Of a stretch of DNA of 46,583 bases, positions 30,945 through 39,964 are shown piece by piece (positions within the stretch are counted from its first letter, which is position 1; each line of letters starts with the position of its first letter). This DNA comes from Natrinema gari JCM 14663 (lineage in GTDB: Archaea; Halobacteriota; Halobacteria; Halobacteriales; Natrialbaceae). A program made the position numbers and the translations under genes. Below the pieces are notes generated by a model. That model saw only the letters and a program-made list of their open reading frames with translations, searched no databases and had not been told where the DNA came from. Where the stretch lies: contig NZ_AOIJ01000032.1 in assembly GCF_000337175.1 (NCBI RefSeq), forward strand, positions 27,296-73,878, in the 5' to 3' direction.

Positions 30945-33725
30945 CTACTCATCGATCCATTTGTAACCGATCGTGTTTCGTTCTCCGAACACGATCTCGA
31001 CCGTTCTCGGCTTCCGATCACTGTCGACATCGATCGTCGTGGTGTCCCCCTCCGAGACCGTCTCCTGATCCTCCCAGCCGCGGGGCTCGCTGTTGGACGG
31101 CTCGACGACGACACCGAGGTCGGCGGCATCGATCTCGTCGCCGCCCGCGTGTTCGACGGTTACCGTCTCCGCATCGGCGTCGTATTCGACGTCGAAATCG
31201 GCGTCGGGGGTGACGACGTGATCGCTGACCTCGTATGGTTCATCGGGGACGACCCACTCGACGGTAACCTCGGTTCCGTGATCGAAGTGTCCCAGTTCGA
31301 TCTCGTCGTCGGTCGTCAACGTGTCGTACTGATCGGCCGGCTGAACATCGCTTGGTTCCCCGTCGACTCGGAACTCGAAGGCCTCGGCGTCGCGGTCGTC
31401 CTCCCCGCGGTAGACGGCGACGAGCCCGTCCGCCCGATCCTCGAGCGCAAACGCCCGTCGCGGAGCCGGCGTGAAATGATAAATCGACCGGCTGGAAGTG
31501 TAGTTGTCTCCCCGCTGAACCAGCATAACGGTAATGCGGTCGTCGGCCGCCACGTCGTCGATCACTACGCTGTCGCCCGTCGTCAGCGTGTCGTACTCCT
31601 GGGAGAAGTACTGGAGCCCCTCCCGGTTGTCGGACCGAGAGCGATCACCGCTGGTGTAGTCGATCGACAGCACCGATGGGTCGGCCGGTTGCTCGCCCGT
31701 GTAGACGAGTTCGACCGTCTCGGCGTCGGGATCGTAGGTGGCATCGAGCGACTCCTGACCGGCGAACGTCCGGCCCAGAACGTCTTCGGTGTCTTCGGGA
31801 CCCATCCAGACGAGTTTGACCGCCGCGAACGGAGTGACAGCGGTGCTGATGTCGTCACCTGGTGCGAACGTCTCGTATTCGTCGGCCGGCTGCCGGTCCG
31901 CCGGCTCGGTGTTGATCCGTAGTTCGAGGTCGTCGGCGGCGAGTTCCTCTCCTTCCTTGTAGTCGACGACAGCCGTCCCGTCATCGTCGTCGTACGTGAT
32001 ATCGACGTGTGCGTGGGGACGGAGGACCCGCTCTTCGATGACGGCCGGGTCGTCGGGCTCGAGCCACTCGACAGCGACGGTGGTGCCGTGCGGGACTTCG
32101 CCGAACTCGAGTTCGGTATCCGAGGAGAGGGTATCGGCCCGATCGGCGAACTGCGTGTCGGCGGGTTCGTCGTCGAACAGCAGGCGAAAGTCGTCGGCGT
32201 CGCGTTCCTGCTCGTCGTGATACCCCACGACGAGGGTTCTCTCGTTGCGATGGAGATACAACTGTGGCGGCCGAACGCGGACGTGAGCCAGCGACCGCTG
32301 TCCGCGGTTCGGGTTGGGCGGTGCCGTCAACTCGAGGGAGACCTGATCGCCGTAAGTAACGCCGTCGACCGTGATCGTATCGCCCCGAGTGAGCGATCCC
32401 GATACGTCCGTCACGGCTGACCGGTCCGTGTCGGGCCGTCGATCGCTCTGGTATTCGTCGCTTTGCCGGTGGACCACCTCGAGACGATCCGGGTCGGCCG
32501 CGAGGTCCCCGACGTACGTGATCTCCGCGGTCTCCGTCTCGGCGTCGTAGGTCGATTCGAACGACTCCGCCCCGACGAGCGTCCGATCGTAATAGTAGTA
32601 GACGTGCTCGCTCTCGTCGAACCATCGGAGCCCCACGTCGGCGATCGGCCCGGTGTCGAGTTCGACGGCATCGCCCTCGGAAAACGAGTCCCGATCGTCG
32701 GCGAGTTGCACGTCCGCGAGTTCGCCGTCGACCCACACCTCGAGCTCGGCGGTGTCGACCGATTCGCCGCCGACATGTTCGATGGTCGCGAGCCCGTCGT
32801 CCGCGTGCGAACGAACGCGAATGCGTGCATCGGGAGCCGCATCGCGGTCGCGTTCGGGCGGCTGGTCGATGACCGCGTCGACGTGGACGAACGCGCTCTC
32901 CCGAGTGACCGTCGTTTCGACGAACTCGCCCGGTTCGAAGCGCTCGAGGCGCTCGATAGCCCAGTCGTCGTCGACAGTGGCGTCCGATGTGGGTTCGATG
33001 ACGTACTCCGACTCGACGGTTCCCGGACCCGTATCCCGGGGCTGATCGAATCCGACGGCGAGTGACGCGACCTCACCGTTGAACTCGAAGTGGCGTCCCT
33101 CATCGAGATTGGGGAAAAAGACGACGTGGTTCGAATCCTCGAGCCGGTCGAAGACCGGCCCAGTCGCCTCGGGATCGACCAACACGGTGTCCGTCTCGCC
33201 GGTGGCGGCGTCGACAACCGTCTCGGCGATGTCGGTCGGGTTCCGCTCTGAGGCGGAGACGGAGACGACGACGAGACGCCCGTCGGCGGACGCGAACGCG
33301 GCATCGCTGTCGAGGGTTCCGATCCGCCAGTCACCGCGTTCGACAGCGTTGCCGGACGTCAGCCGGTCGAACGACCCGGTTGCGGCGCTAATCCCGAAGT
33401 CATCGCTTCCTGCAATCACCGAAACCGCCGCGGAGGCCGCGTCGATATCGAACTCGCCGTCGATATCGGCGGCGTGGTCCGTGATCTGTCGGGTCAGATA
33501 TTCGAATTCGGAACTGGACGTCTCATCGAGGCTGACATACCCAAGTCGGCGATAGGTCGCGTCGAGGGCCGATTCTGCGGGGAGCAGTTCGAGGAGGGTC
33601 TCGTGATCGGATGACAGTCCCGACCGGTTGGCGTCGGCGGTGTCGTCTGCGACCGCGCCCGCGTACCCGGACAACGCAACGGCCGCGGCGGTTCCGCTTC
33701 CGACGAGCAGTTCGCGTCTTCGCAT
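30945..33725 (-). CDS. Tat-exported protein with about seven tandem pilin-like beta domains (926 aa)
   Basis: The N-terminus MRRRELLVGSGTAAAVALSG is a twin-arginine signal with no lipobox Cys, so the protein is exported and probably released or bound to the surface. Residues about 40-297 form a mixed domain (LLPAESALDATYRRLGYVS; LVVVSVSASERNPTDIAETV). From about 298 to the end I count seven repeats of about 88-98 residues, each with a strand pair of the type DVEYDADAETVTVEHAGG, an (A/D)DL segment, an acidic loop ending (S/T)xGDxxxx(D/E), and a strand like TVEIVF or TVEWVVP. These match the C-terminal beta domain of archaeal type IV pilins as I know it. The last repeats are the clearest. Function unknown; adhesin or pilus-related roles are guesses. 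Confidence 0.82.
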   Translation of the reverse strand: MRRRELLVGSGTAAAVALSGYAGAVADDTADANRSGLSSDHETLLELLPAESALDATYRRLGYVSLDETSSSEFEYLTRQITDHAADIDGEFDIDAASAAVSVIAGSDDFGISAATGSFDRLTSGNAVERGDWRIGTLDSDAAFASADGRLVVVSVSASERNPTDIAETVVDAATGETDTVLVDPEATGPVFDRLEDSNHVVFFPNLDEGRHFEFNGEVASLAVGFDQPRDTGPGTVESEYVIEPTSDATVDDDWAIERLERFEPGEFVETTVTRESAFVHVDAVIDQPPERDRDAAPDARIRVRSHADDGLATIEHVGGESVDTAELEVWVDGELADVQLADDRDSFSEGDAVELDTGPIADVGLRWFDESEHVYYYYDRTLVGAESFESTYDAETETAEITYVGDLAADPDRLEVVHRQSDEYQSDRRPDTDRSAVTDVSGSLTRGDTITVDGVTYGDQVSLELTAPPNPNRGQRSLAHVRVRPPQLYLHRNERTLVVGYHDEQERDADDFRLLFDDEPADTQFADRADTLSSDTELEFGEVPHGTTVAVEWLEPDDPAVIEERVLRPHAHVDITYDDDDGTAVVDYKEGEELAADDLELRINTEPADRQPADEYETFAPGDDISTAVTPFAAVKLVWMGPEDTEDVLGRTFAGQESLDATYDPDAETVELVYTGEQPADPSVLSIDYTSGDRSRSDNREGLQYFSQEYDTLTTGDSVVIDDVAADDRITVMLVQRGDNYTSSRSIYHFTPAPRRAFALEDRADGLVAVYRGEDDRDAEAFEFRVDGEPSDVQPADQYDTLTTDDEIELGHFDHGTEVTVEWVVPDEPYEVSDHVVTPDADFDVEYDADAETVTVEHAGGDEIDAADLGVVVEPSNSEPRGWEDQETVSEGDTTTIDVDSDRKPRTVEIVFGERNTIGYKWIDE

Positions 33726-33887
33726 GCCCGGTCGTTGAGTGGTTGCCTCCTTTAACCCTCTGAACTTCTGAAACGTTCGGCAATCATCGCACGGGAGTCG
33801 GTCGAGCGACGACGATCTGAGACCGCTCCCTTGCTCGGCGGGGCCGTGACCGAAGTCCCTATTCTGCTGCCGCTCGTATCGGCGGCC

Positions 33888-34427
33888 GTGACCGAGTACG
33901 ACGCCGTCGTCTACGACCTAGACGGCACGCTCGTGGATCTCGATGTCGACTGGAACGCCGTCGCCGTCGACGTCCGCGCGGTGTACGACAACGCGAACGT
34001 CGAGCCGCCGAGCGACGGCCTCTGGGACATGCTCGAGGCCGCGGACGAGGTCGGACTGGCCGCCGAGGTGGAGTCGGCCATCGCGGCCCACGAACACGAC
34101 GGGGCGCGAACGTCGCGCCGACTCGTCCGCGCCGACGACCTGCTCGAGCGATCGCCGCCGGCCGGCGTCTGTTCGCTGAACTGCGAACGGGCGTGTCGGA
34201 TCGCGCTCGAGGAACACGCGCTGACGATGGCGGTCGACGCCGTCGTCGGCCGCGATACGGTCGCGACGTGGAAGCCGGACCCGGAACCGCTGCTCGCGAC
34301 CGTCCGGGAACTCGAGGCCGACCCCGAGCGGGCGCTGTTCATCGGTGACTCCGCGCGCGACCACCGGACCGCAGAACGGGCGGGGATCGATTTCGAGTAC
34401 GTCGGCGACGGACCGTCCGGTATCTGA
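33888..34427 (+). CDS. HAD family hydrolase, phosphoglycolate-phosphatase-like
   Basis: A 179-aa phosphatase-type protein. The GTG at 33888 is chosen because the family's first strand begins directly after it (TEYDAVVYDLDGTLVDLDVD, motif I Asp-x-Asp). Upstream codons to 33831 are open but unlike the family. The helical cap follows (DNANVEPPSDGLWDMLEAAD). SLNCERACRIALEE contains motif II Ser. Motif III is in GRDTVATWKPDPEPLL (Lys) and motif IV in RALFIGDSARDHRTAERAG. It is short relative to many homologues but complete. Substrate unknown. Confidence 0.85.
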   Translation: MTEYDAVVYDLDGTLVDLDVDWNAVAVDVRAVYDNANVEPPSDGLWDMLEAADEVGLAAEVESAIAAHEHDGARTSRRLVRADDLLERSPPAGVCSLNCERACRIALEEHALTMAVDAVVGRDTVATWKPDPEPLLATVRELEADPERALFIGDSARDHRTAERAGIDFEYVGDGPSGI

Positions 34428-34458
34428 CCCCGCACTCCCGCTCGGGTGCTCGAGTCGA

Positions 34459-34692
34459 CTACGTCTGGTTTCGTTTGGCGTACGCGAAGACGACGACCGA
34501 CGTGACCAGCCAGACGGGAGCGCCGACCCGGATCGCGAACTCGACGCGGTCGGCCCACGTGGGGAGCGCCGTGGTCGCCGACAGAGCGGCGACCAGCGGC
34601 GCTCCGACGAGGATGGTGACGACGAACGTCGTCTGCATCACCCAGCCGTAATCGACCCCGTCGGGCGTGGTCGTTTCGACGCGTTCAGGCAC
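34459..34692 (-). CDS. Small membrane protein, DUF5822-like (77 aa)
   Basis: From GTG 34692, 27 bases after a TATA-like GCTTAAGAG (34716-34724), it reads PERVETTTPDGVDYGWVMQT, then two hydrophobic helices (FVVTILVGAPLVAALS; FAIRVGAPVWLVTSVVVFAY) and a basic end AKRNQT. I recall a haloarchaeal family DUF5822 with this DPDGVDYG-type opening, but could not verify it. The leaderless GTG start is supported by promoter spacing. It converges with the HAD gene and diverges from panB. Confidence 0.7.
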   Translation of the reverse strand: MPERVETTTPDGVDYGWVMQTTFVVTILVGAPLVAALSATTALPTWADRVEFAIRVGAPVWLVTSVVVFAYAKRNQT

Positions 34693-34792
34693 GCGTGAGT
34701 ATGACGACCGGTCCCTCTTAAGCGCGCCGGGTGTGCCCGAAGGCGGGCACGGCGGATGTCGAGACGCTGGAGTGTCGCCGAAGAACAACGAC

Positions 34793-34799
34793 GTTTAAT
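34793..34799 (+). promoter_or_regulatory. TATA box of panB
   Basis: GTTTAAT, about 26 bases ahead of ATG 34822; predicts a leaderless message and supports that start over the open codons upstream. Confidence 0.5.
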
Positions 34800-34821
34800 C
34801 GTGGGCCCCCAATCTGTGGGT

Positions 34822-35634
34822 ATGCCTAGCGTCCGGGATCTCCGAGCGAAGGCTGGCGAGGAACCGATCACGATGCTGACGGCCTACGACGCGCCAACGG
34901 CGTCGATCGTCGACGAGGCCGGCGTCGACGTTATTCTCGTCGGCGACAGTCTCGGAAACACCAGTTTGGGCTACGAAACCACCCTCCCGGTGACCGTCGA
35001 CGACATGGCTCGCCACACCGGCGCGGTCGCCCGCGCGACCGACGACGCCCTCGTCGTCGCCGACATGCCGTTCCTCTCGGTCGGCGTCGACGAAACGGCG
35101 AGCCTCGAGAACGCGGGCCGGATGCTCAAAGAGGAAGACGCCCACGCGGTCAAACTCGAGTGTGGACCCCACACCGTCGATCTCACGGAGAAGCTGGTCC
35201 AGCTCGGCGTTCCGGTGATGGCCCATCTGGGACTGACGCCCCAGCACGTCAACCAGTACGGTGGCTATCCCCGTCAGGGAACGGACCAGGAGGCCGCGGA
35301 ACGCATCCTCGACCTGGCCGCGGCCCACGAGGACGCCGGCGCGTTCGCGCTGGTCCTGGAACACGTCCCGTCGAACCTCGCGGCGGACGTCACGGCAGCG
35401 CTGGACATCCCGACGATCGGGATCGGTGCCGGGCCGGACTGCGACGGGCAGGTGCTCGTGGTCGACGACGCGATCGGCCTCAGCGAGTGGTCACCCTCGT
35501 TCTCGAAGCAGTTCGGCGACGTCCGCGGGGAGATGGAGTCCGCGATCGGAGCGTACGTCTCGGCGGTCGAGTCCGGCGAGTTCCCCGCCGACGAACACAG
35601 CCACGAGGAGAGCGACCTCGAGGACATCTATTGA
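34822..35634 (+). CDS. panB: 3-methyl-2-oxobutanoate hydroxymethyltransferase (ketopantoate synthase)
   Basis: PanB adds a hydroxymethyl group from methylene-tetrahydrofolate (or an archaeal equivalent) to ketoisovalerate, the first step to pantothenate and CoA. The 270-aa protein shows ITMLTAYDAPTASIVDEAG, DVILVGDSLGNTSLGYETT with the metal-binding Asp-Ser, VVADMPFLSVG, AVKLECG, VPVMAHLGLTPQHVNQYGGY and LDIPTIGIGAGPDCDGQVLV, all standard for PanB. The acidic tail SHEESDLEDIY is halophilic. No other pantothenate gene lies nearby. Confidence 0.95.
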   Translation: MPSVRDLRAKAGEEPITMLTAYDAPTASIVDEAGVDVILVGDSLGNTSLGYETTLPVTVDDMARHTGAVARATDDALVVADMPFLSVGVDETASLENAGRMLKEEDAHAVKLECGPHTVDLTEKLVQLGVPVMAHLGLTPQHVNQYGGYPRQGTDQEAAERILDLAAAHEDAGAFALVLEHVPSNLAADVTAALDIPTIGIGAGPDCDGQVLVVDDAIGLSEWSPSFSKQFGDVRGEMESAIGAYVSAVESGEFPADEHSHEESDLEDIY

Positions 35635-35828
35635 GCGACCGCCGATCGATCCCGGCCGGCCCCCTCGACACGATGACGTAGAGCCCGTCTCGAGATCGGC
35701 GGCGCGGTATCGGCGCGGAGATCACTGGGATCACGGCCGCGCTCGTCTTCCGAGTGGTACTGGAGCCGGAGAGCGCCGTCCGGTCGCGGACCGTTCGTTG
35801 CGGCAACCGTTTTCGCCGCGTCGCAGTC

Positions 35829-36620
35829 TCAATCTCGGTTTCGATCGTCGGCGATCCCCGCCAGAAAGCCCTCGATAACGCCGTTGAACGCAGCGGGCTG
35901 CTCGGCCATCGCCAGATGGGCGGCGTCCTCGATCTCGCCGAGGCTGGCCCCGTCGATTTCGTCCGCGAGATACTCGTGGAACCACGGCGGCGTCAGCTGG
36001 TCGTACTCCCCGCACACGGCGAGCGTCGGGGTATCGATCTCGGCGACGCGGTCTCGGACGTCGAACTCGTGGCAGGTCAGGAAGTCGCGGCTCGTGACCG
36101 CCTGTCCGGTCTCGTGCATTCGTTCCATCGATCGCTCTCGGAGCTCCGGATCGGGGTCGTGAAAGAGTCGGTCCGGACCGTGCAGGAACTCGACCGCCCG
36201 CTGGAAGTCGGACTCGAGCCAGGTCAACAGGTCCTCGAGCACGCCGAGTCGCGCACCGGTACCCGTCAGCACGGCCGCTTCGGGGTCGTACTCGCGCTCG
36301 AGTAGGATCTGGAGGACGACGGCACCGCCAAGCGAGTTACCGACGAGGTGTTCCGAATCCGTCGCTTCGACCACGGCGAGTACGTCGTCGGCGTAGGCCG
36401 ACAGCGCCGAGTAGCCGGCGCTCGCGTCGATGTCGTCCGAGTCGCCGTGGCCGCTGAGATCGATCGTAACGATCGGATGAGAGGTCGCCAGCGACCGCTG
36501 GCCCGCCCAGATATCGCTCGATCCGCCGCTCCCGTGGACGAAACAGATCGGCGGGCCATCCCCGCCTCGGTCGACGATGTCGTACGCCGTCTCTCGACCG
36601 TGGTGCGTTACTGTTTCCAT
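35829..36620 (-). CDS. Alpha/beta hydrolase (263 aa)
   Basis: A serine hydrolase-fold enzyme of unknown substrate. From ATG 36620 (METVTHHGRETAYDIVD), about 29 bases after a TATA-like CTTTATG (36646-36652, minus strand), the oxyanion region is CFVHGSGGSSDIWAGQ. The nucleophile elbow is LVGNSLGGAVVLQ (Gly-Asn-Ser-Leu-Gly), the acid is in LAVCGEYDQLTPP, and the catalytic His in IEDAAHLAMAEQP. Standard length. It could be an esterase, haloperoxidase-like or C-C hydrolase member. Confidence 0.9.
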   Translation of the reverse strand: METVTHHGRETAYDIVDRGGDGPPICFVHGSGGSSDIWAGQRSLATSHPIVTIDLSGHGDSDDIDASAGYSALSAYADDVLAVVEATDSEHLVGNSLGGAVVLQILLEREYDPEAAVLTGTGARLGVLEDLLTWLESDFQRAVEFLHGPDRLFHDPDPELRERSMERMHETGQAVTSRDFLTCHEFDVRDRVAEIDTPTLAVCGEYDQLTPPWFHEYLADEIDGASLGEIEDAAHLAMAEQPAAFNGVIEGFLAGIADDRNRD

Positions 36621-36818
36621 ACGCAACGCAACACCGGGGACGGGCATAAAGACTCGATTCGACGGCAACCGGCGACCGCCGGAGCGGGGCGTTGCTCCGT
36701 CCGTCATCTCGCCACCCGTACCAGTCGACGCGAGCTTCCGCGTCGGGGTCCGCTGTGAACTGCGAACAAGCACTTCATCGACATCCCTCTTGCCGTCATG
36801 CGATTATTCGGCGAAGGG

Positions 36819-36826
36819 TTTAAATA
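36819..36826 (+). promoter_or_regulatory. TATA box of the Hsp20-like/cdc48 operon
   Basis: TTTAAATA, about 36 bases ahead of ATG 36858, giving a leader of about ten bases. Confidence 0.6.
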
Positions 36827-36857
36827 CTAGCGGTGCTTACCTTGGGTTAGTTAGAGC

Positions 36858-37106
36858 ATGACTCTCGACCAATTCACCCCGGAGGAGGGGCAGGTAGCCC
36901 GTCGGTACGACTACGACGACGGCACGGTGATGGCCGTCGACTTCGGTACCGAGCAGGCCGACGCGTCGGTCGATATCGTCGACGGCACGGTCATCGTCGT
37001 CCTCGCCGACGACCAGTACGAAATCGAACTCCCCGCAGACGCCACGAACCCGCACACGTTTATGAAAAACGGCGTTCTCACTGTCGAACTGGAGGAGAAC
37101 CGATGA
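36858..37106 (+). CDS. Small Hsp20-like beta protein ahead of cdc48 (82 aa)
   Basis: Starts [20 protein letters not shown]. It then shows strands resembling the alpha-crystallin fold: [39 protein letters not shown], and [13 protein letters not shown], where NGVLTVE is the hallmark of Hsp20 C-terminal strands. It is too short for a complete Hsp20 and lacks the IXI tail. Its stop overlaps the cdc48 start by four bases, so the two are translated together; an adaptor or chaperone role for Cdc48 is inference. Haloarchaeal annotations place such proteins in DUF7127, from memory. Confidence 0.72.
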   Translation: MTLDQFTPEEGQVARRYDYDDGTVMAVDFGTEQADASVDIVDGTVIVVLADDQYEIELPADATNPHTFMKNGVLTVELEENR

Positions 37107-39364
37107 AACTCACCGTCAAACCACTCAAACAGAAAGACGCCGGTCGCGGACTGGCCGCGATCGACCGCGTATCGATGAACGAACTCGACCTCGAGAACGG
37201 GGATTACATCGTCATCACGGGCTCGGGCGACGGCCAGGCCGTCGCACGCGTCTGGCCCGGCTACCCCGAAGACGAGGGACGTGGCATCGTCCGAATCGAC
37301 GGCCGCCTGCGACAGGAGGCCGACGTCGGGATCGACGACAACGTCACGATCGAACCCGCGGACGTCAAACCCGCGAAATCGGTCACTGTCGCGCTCCCGC
37401 AGAACCTCCGCATTCGAGGTGACATCGGTCCGCTCGTCCGCGACAAGCTTTCCGGCCAGGCCGTCACTGAGGGCCAGACGGTTCCGTTCTCGCTCTCGTT
37501 CGGCCCCATGGCTAGCTCCGGCCAATCGGTGCCGCTGAAGATCGCGAGTACCTCGCCGTCGGGCACCGTCGTTATCACGGACTCGACGAGCATCGAAATC
37601 TCCGAGACCCCCGCCGAACAGGTCCAGTCCGGCGGCGGCGCGTCCGCAGAGGGCGTCCCGAACGTCGCCTACGAGGACATCGGTGGTCTGGACGACGAAC
37701 TCGATCAGGTCCGCGAGATGATCGAGTTGCCGATGCGCCACCCCGAACTGTTCCAGCAGCTGGGGATCGAGCCGCCGAAGGGCGTCCTCCTGCACGGCCC
37801 GCCGGGTACGGGGAAGACCCTGATGGCCAAGGCGGTCGCCAACGAGATCGACGCCAACTTCGAGACGATCTCCGGACCCGAGATCATGTCGAAGTACTAC
37901 GGCGAATCCGAGGAACAGCTCCGCGAAGTCTTCGAAGAGGCCGAGGAGAACGCCCCCTCGATCATCTTCATCGACGAACTCGACTCCATCGCGGCCAAAC
38001 GCGAGGAAGCCGGCGGTGACGTCGAACGACGCGTCGTCGCCCAGCTCCTCTCGCTAATGGACGGCCTCGAGGAACGGGGCCGGGTGACGGTCATCGCCGC
38101 GACCAACCGCGTCGACGCGATCGATCCCGCGCTCCGGCGCGGCGGTCGCTTCGACCGCGAGATCGAGATCGGCGTCCCCGACAAGGAGGGCCGCAAGGAG
38201 ATCCTGCAGGTCCACACCCGCGGGATGCCCCTCGACGAGGGGATCGATCTCGATCAGTACGCCGAGAGCACGCACGGCTTCGTCGGCGCCGACCTCGAGT
38301 CGCTGGCCCGCGAGAGCGCGATGAACGCGCTCCGTCGCATCCGCCCCGAACTCGACCTCGAGTCCGAGGAGATCGACGCCGATGTCCTCGACTCGCTGGA
38401 GGTCACCGAGCGCGACTTCAAGGAGGCGCTCAAAGGAATCCAGCCCTCCGCGATGCGCGAGGTCTTCGTCGAAGTTCCCGACGTCACGTGGAACGATGTC
38501 GGCGGACTGGGCGAGACCAAAGAGCAACTCCGCGAGACGATCCAGTGGCCGCTTGACTACCCTGAGGTGTTCGAGCAGATGGACATGCAGGCCGCCAAAG
38601 GCGTCCTCATGTACGGCCCGCCGGGCACGGGGAAGACCCTGCTCGCGAAGGCCGTCGCCAACGAGGCCCAGTCGAACTTCATCTCGATCAAGGGTCCCGA
38701 ACTGCTGAACAAGTACGTCGGGGAGAGCGAGAAGGGCGTCCGCGAAGTCTTCGAGAAGGCGCGGTCGAACGCCCCGACCGTGATCTTCTTCGACGAGATC
38801 GACTCGATCGCGGGCGAACGTGGCCAGCGCCAGGGTGATTCCGGCGTCGGCGAACGCGTCGTCTCCCAGCTCCTGACGGAACTCGACGGGCTCGAGGAAC
38901 TCGAGGACGTCGTCGTGATCGCCACGACCAACCGGCCGGATCTGATCGACAGCGCCCTGCTTCGTCCGGGTCGCCTCGACCGTCACGTCCATGTGCCGGT
39001 CCCCGACGAGGACGCTCGCAAGGCGATCTTCGAGGTCCACACCCGCAACAAGCCGCTGGCCGAATCGGTCGACCTCGAGTGGCTCGCGGGCGAGACGGAG
39101 GGCTACGTCGGTGCCGACATCGAAGCAGTCTGCCGCGAGGCCTCGATGGCCGCCAGCCGCGAGTTCATCAACTCGGTCGATCCCGAGGAGATGGACGATA
39201 CCATCGGCAACGTCCGCATCGGCAAGCAACACTTCGAGCACGCGCTCGAAGAGGTCAACCCGAGCGTCTCCCCCGACACCCGCGAGCAGTACGAGGAACT
39301 CGAGGACGAGTTCCAGCAGGCCGAGCCCGGACAGGACGAGCAGCTCGGACGTACCTTCCAGTAA
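37103..39364 (+). CDS. Cdc48/VAT-type AAA ATPase (CdcH)
   Basis: An unfoldase that extracts and unfolds proteins, often for the proteasome. The 753-aa protein has the Cdc48 N-domain (about 1-190, double-psi barrel then beta clam) and two AAA domains. D1 Walker A GPPGTGKT is at about 232-239 with Walker [13 protein letters not shown]2 Walker A is at about 505-512 with [15 protein letters not shown] and the arginine-finger segment [17 protein letters not shown]. Linker and sensor residues ([33 protein letters not shown]) are intact. The C-terminus (EQLGRTFQ) is short and does not clearly show the HbYX proteasome-docking motif. Coupled to the small gene upstream. Confidence 0.96.
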   Translation: MKLTVKPLKQKDAGRGLAAIDRVSMNELDLENGDYIVITGSGDGQAVARVWPGYPEDEGRGIVRIDGRLRQEADVGIDDNVTIEPADVKPAKSVTVALPQNLRIRGDIGPLVRDKLSGQAVTEGQTVPFSLSFGPMASSGQSVPLKIASTSPSGTVVITDSTSIEISETPAEQVQSGGGASAEGVPNVAYEDIGGLDDELDQVREMIELPMRHPELFQQLGIEPPKGVLLHGPPGTGKTLMAKAVANEIDANFETISGPEIMSKYYGESEEQLREVFEEAEENAPSIIFIDELDSIAAKREEAGGDVERRVVAQLLSLMDGLEERGRVTVIAATNRVDAIDPALRRGGRFDREIEIGVPDKEGRKEILQVHTRGMPLDEGIDLDQYAESTHGFVGADLESLARESAMNALRRIRPELDLESEEIDADVLDSLEVTERDFKEALKGIQPSAMREVFVEVPDVTWNDVGGLGETKEQLRETIQWPLDYPEVFEQMDMQAAKGVLMYGPPGTGKTLLAKAVANEAQSNFISIKGPELLNKYVGESEKGVREVFEKARSNAPTVIFFDEIDSIAGERGQRQGDSGVGERVVSQLLTELDGLEELEDVVVIATTNRPDLIDSALLRPGRLDRHVHVPVPDEDARKAIFEVHTRNKPLAESVDLEWLAGETEGYVGADIEAVCREASMAASREFINSVDPEEMDDTIGNVRIGKQHFEHALEEVNPSVSPDTREQYEELEDEFQQAEPGQDEQLGRTFQ

Positions 39365-39404
39365 GGTCGACCACCGCGGTCACGCGTCCCTGCCGTTGCT
39401 CGCG

Positions 39405-39878
39405 TCAGTGAGTGACGTTCGCCGGCTCGAGGTCGGCGAGTACCGCGTCGGCGTGCCCGTCCGGCGAGACGCCCTCGTAGGCTGCCTCGATGTGCCCGTC
39501 CGGTCCGACGACGTAGGTATTCCGGAAGACGCCGTCGAACGTATTGCCGAACATCTGTTTCTCGCCGTAGGAATCGTACAGCGTCGCGACCTCACCGAAC
39601 TCGTCCGATAACAGGTCGAACTCGAGGTCGTAGTCGGCCGCGAAGTCGGCGATGTCGTCGACGGGATCGTCGCTGATACCGACGACCGCGACATCGCGGG
39701 CCTCGAATTGCGGGAGCGCATCGTTGAACCCGCAGGCTTCGGTCGTACAGCCGTCCGTGTTGGCGCGGGGATAGAAGTAGACGACGAGCCGTTGCCCCGC
39801 GAACTCGGAGCGGGTGACCGTCTCGCCGCGTTGGTTTGGCAGTTCGAACTCCGGTGCTTCGTCGCCGACGTCGAGCAT
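39405..39878 (-). CDS. bcp: Peroxiredoxin, Bcp/PrxQ type
   Basis: Reduces peroxides with a thiol. The 157-aa protein has VGDEAPEFELPNQRGETVT at the start, then VVYFYPRANTDGCTTEACGF. Here the peroxidatic Cys (DGCT) and a second Cys five residues on (EACGF) match Bcp proteins that form an intramolecular disulfide. VVGISDDP and FRNTYVVGPDGHIEAAYEGV are typical later strands. Note the active-site Thr-Pro of many family members reads Asn-Thr-Asp-Gly here. Convergent with cdc48. Cytoplasmic. Confidence 0.93.
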   Translation of the reverse strand: MLDVGDEAPEFELPNQRGETVTRSEFAGQRLVVYFYPRANTDGCTTEACGFNDALPQFEARDVAVVGISDDPVDDIADFAADYDLEFDLLSDEFGEVATLYDSYGEKQMFGNTFDGVFRNTYVVGPDGHIEAAYEGVSPDGHADAVLADLEPANVTH

Positions 39879-39964
39879 GCATGCGAGTTAGCGACCCGTC
39901 GTGTATACGTTACGATTTCACACGGAACGGCCGACGCCGAAACGCGAGGTGTACCGAACGCGGG

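Noticed and set aside
33121-33140. TGGTTCGAATCCTCGAGCC looks like a tRNA T-loop
   Set aside because: It lies inside the coding sequence of the 926-residue protein (EDSNHVVFF region on the other strand), and no matching acceptor stem or anticodon arm is found around it.
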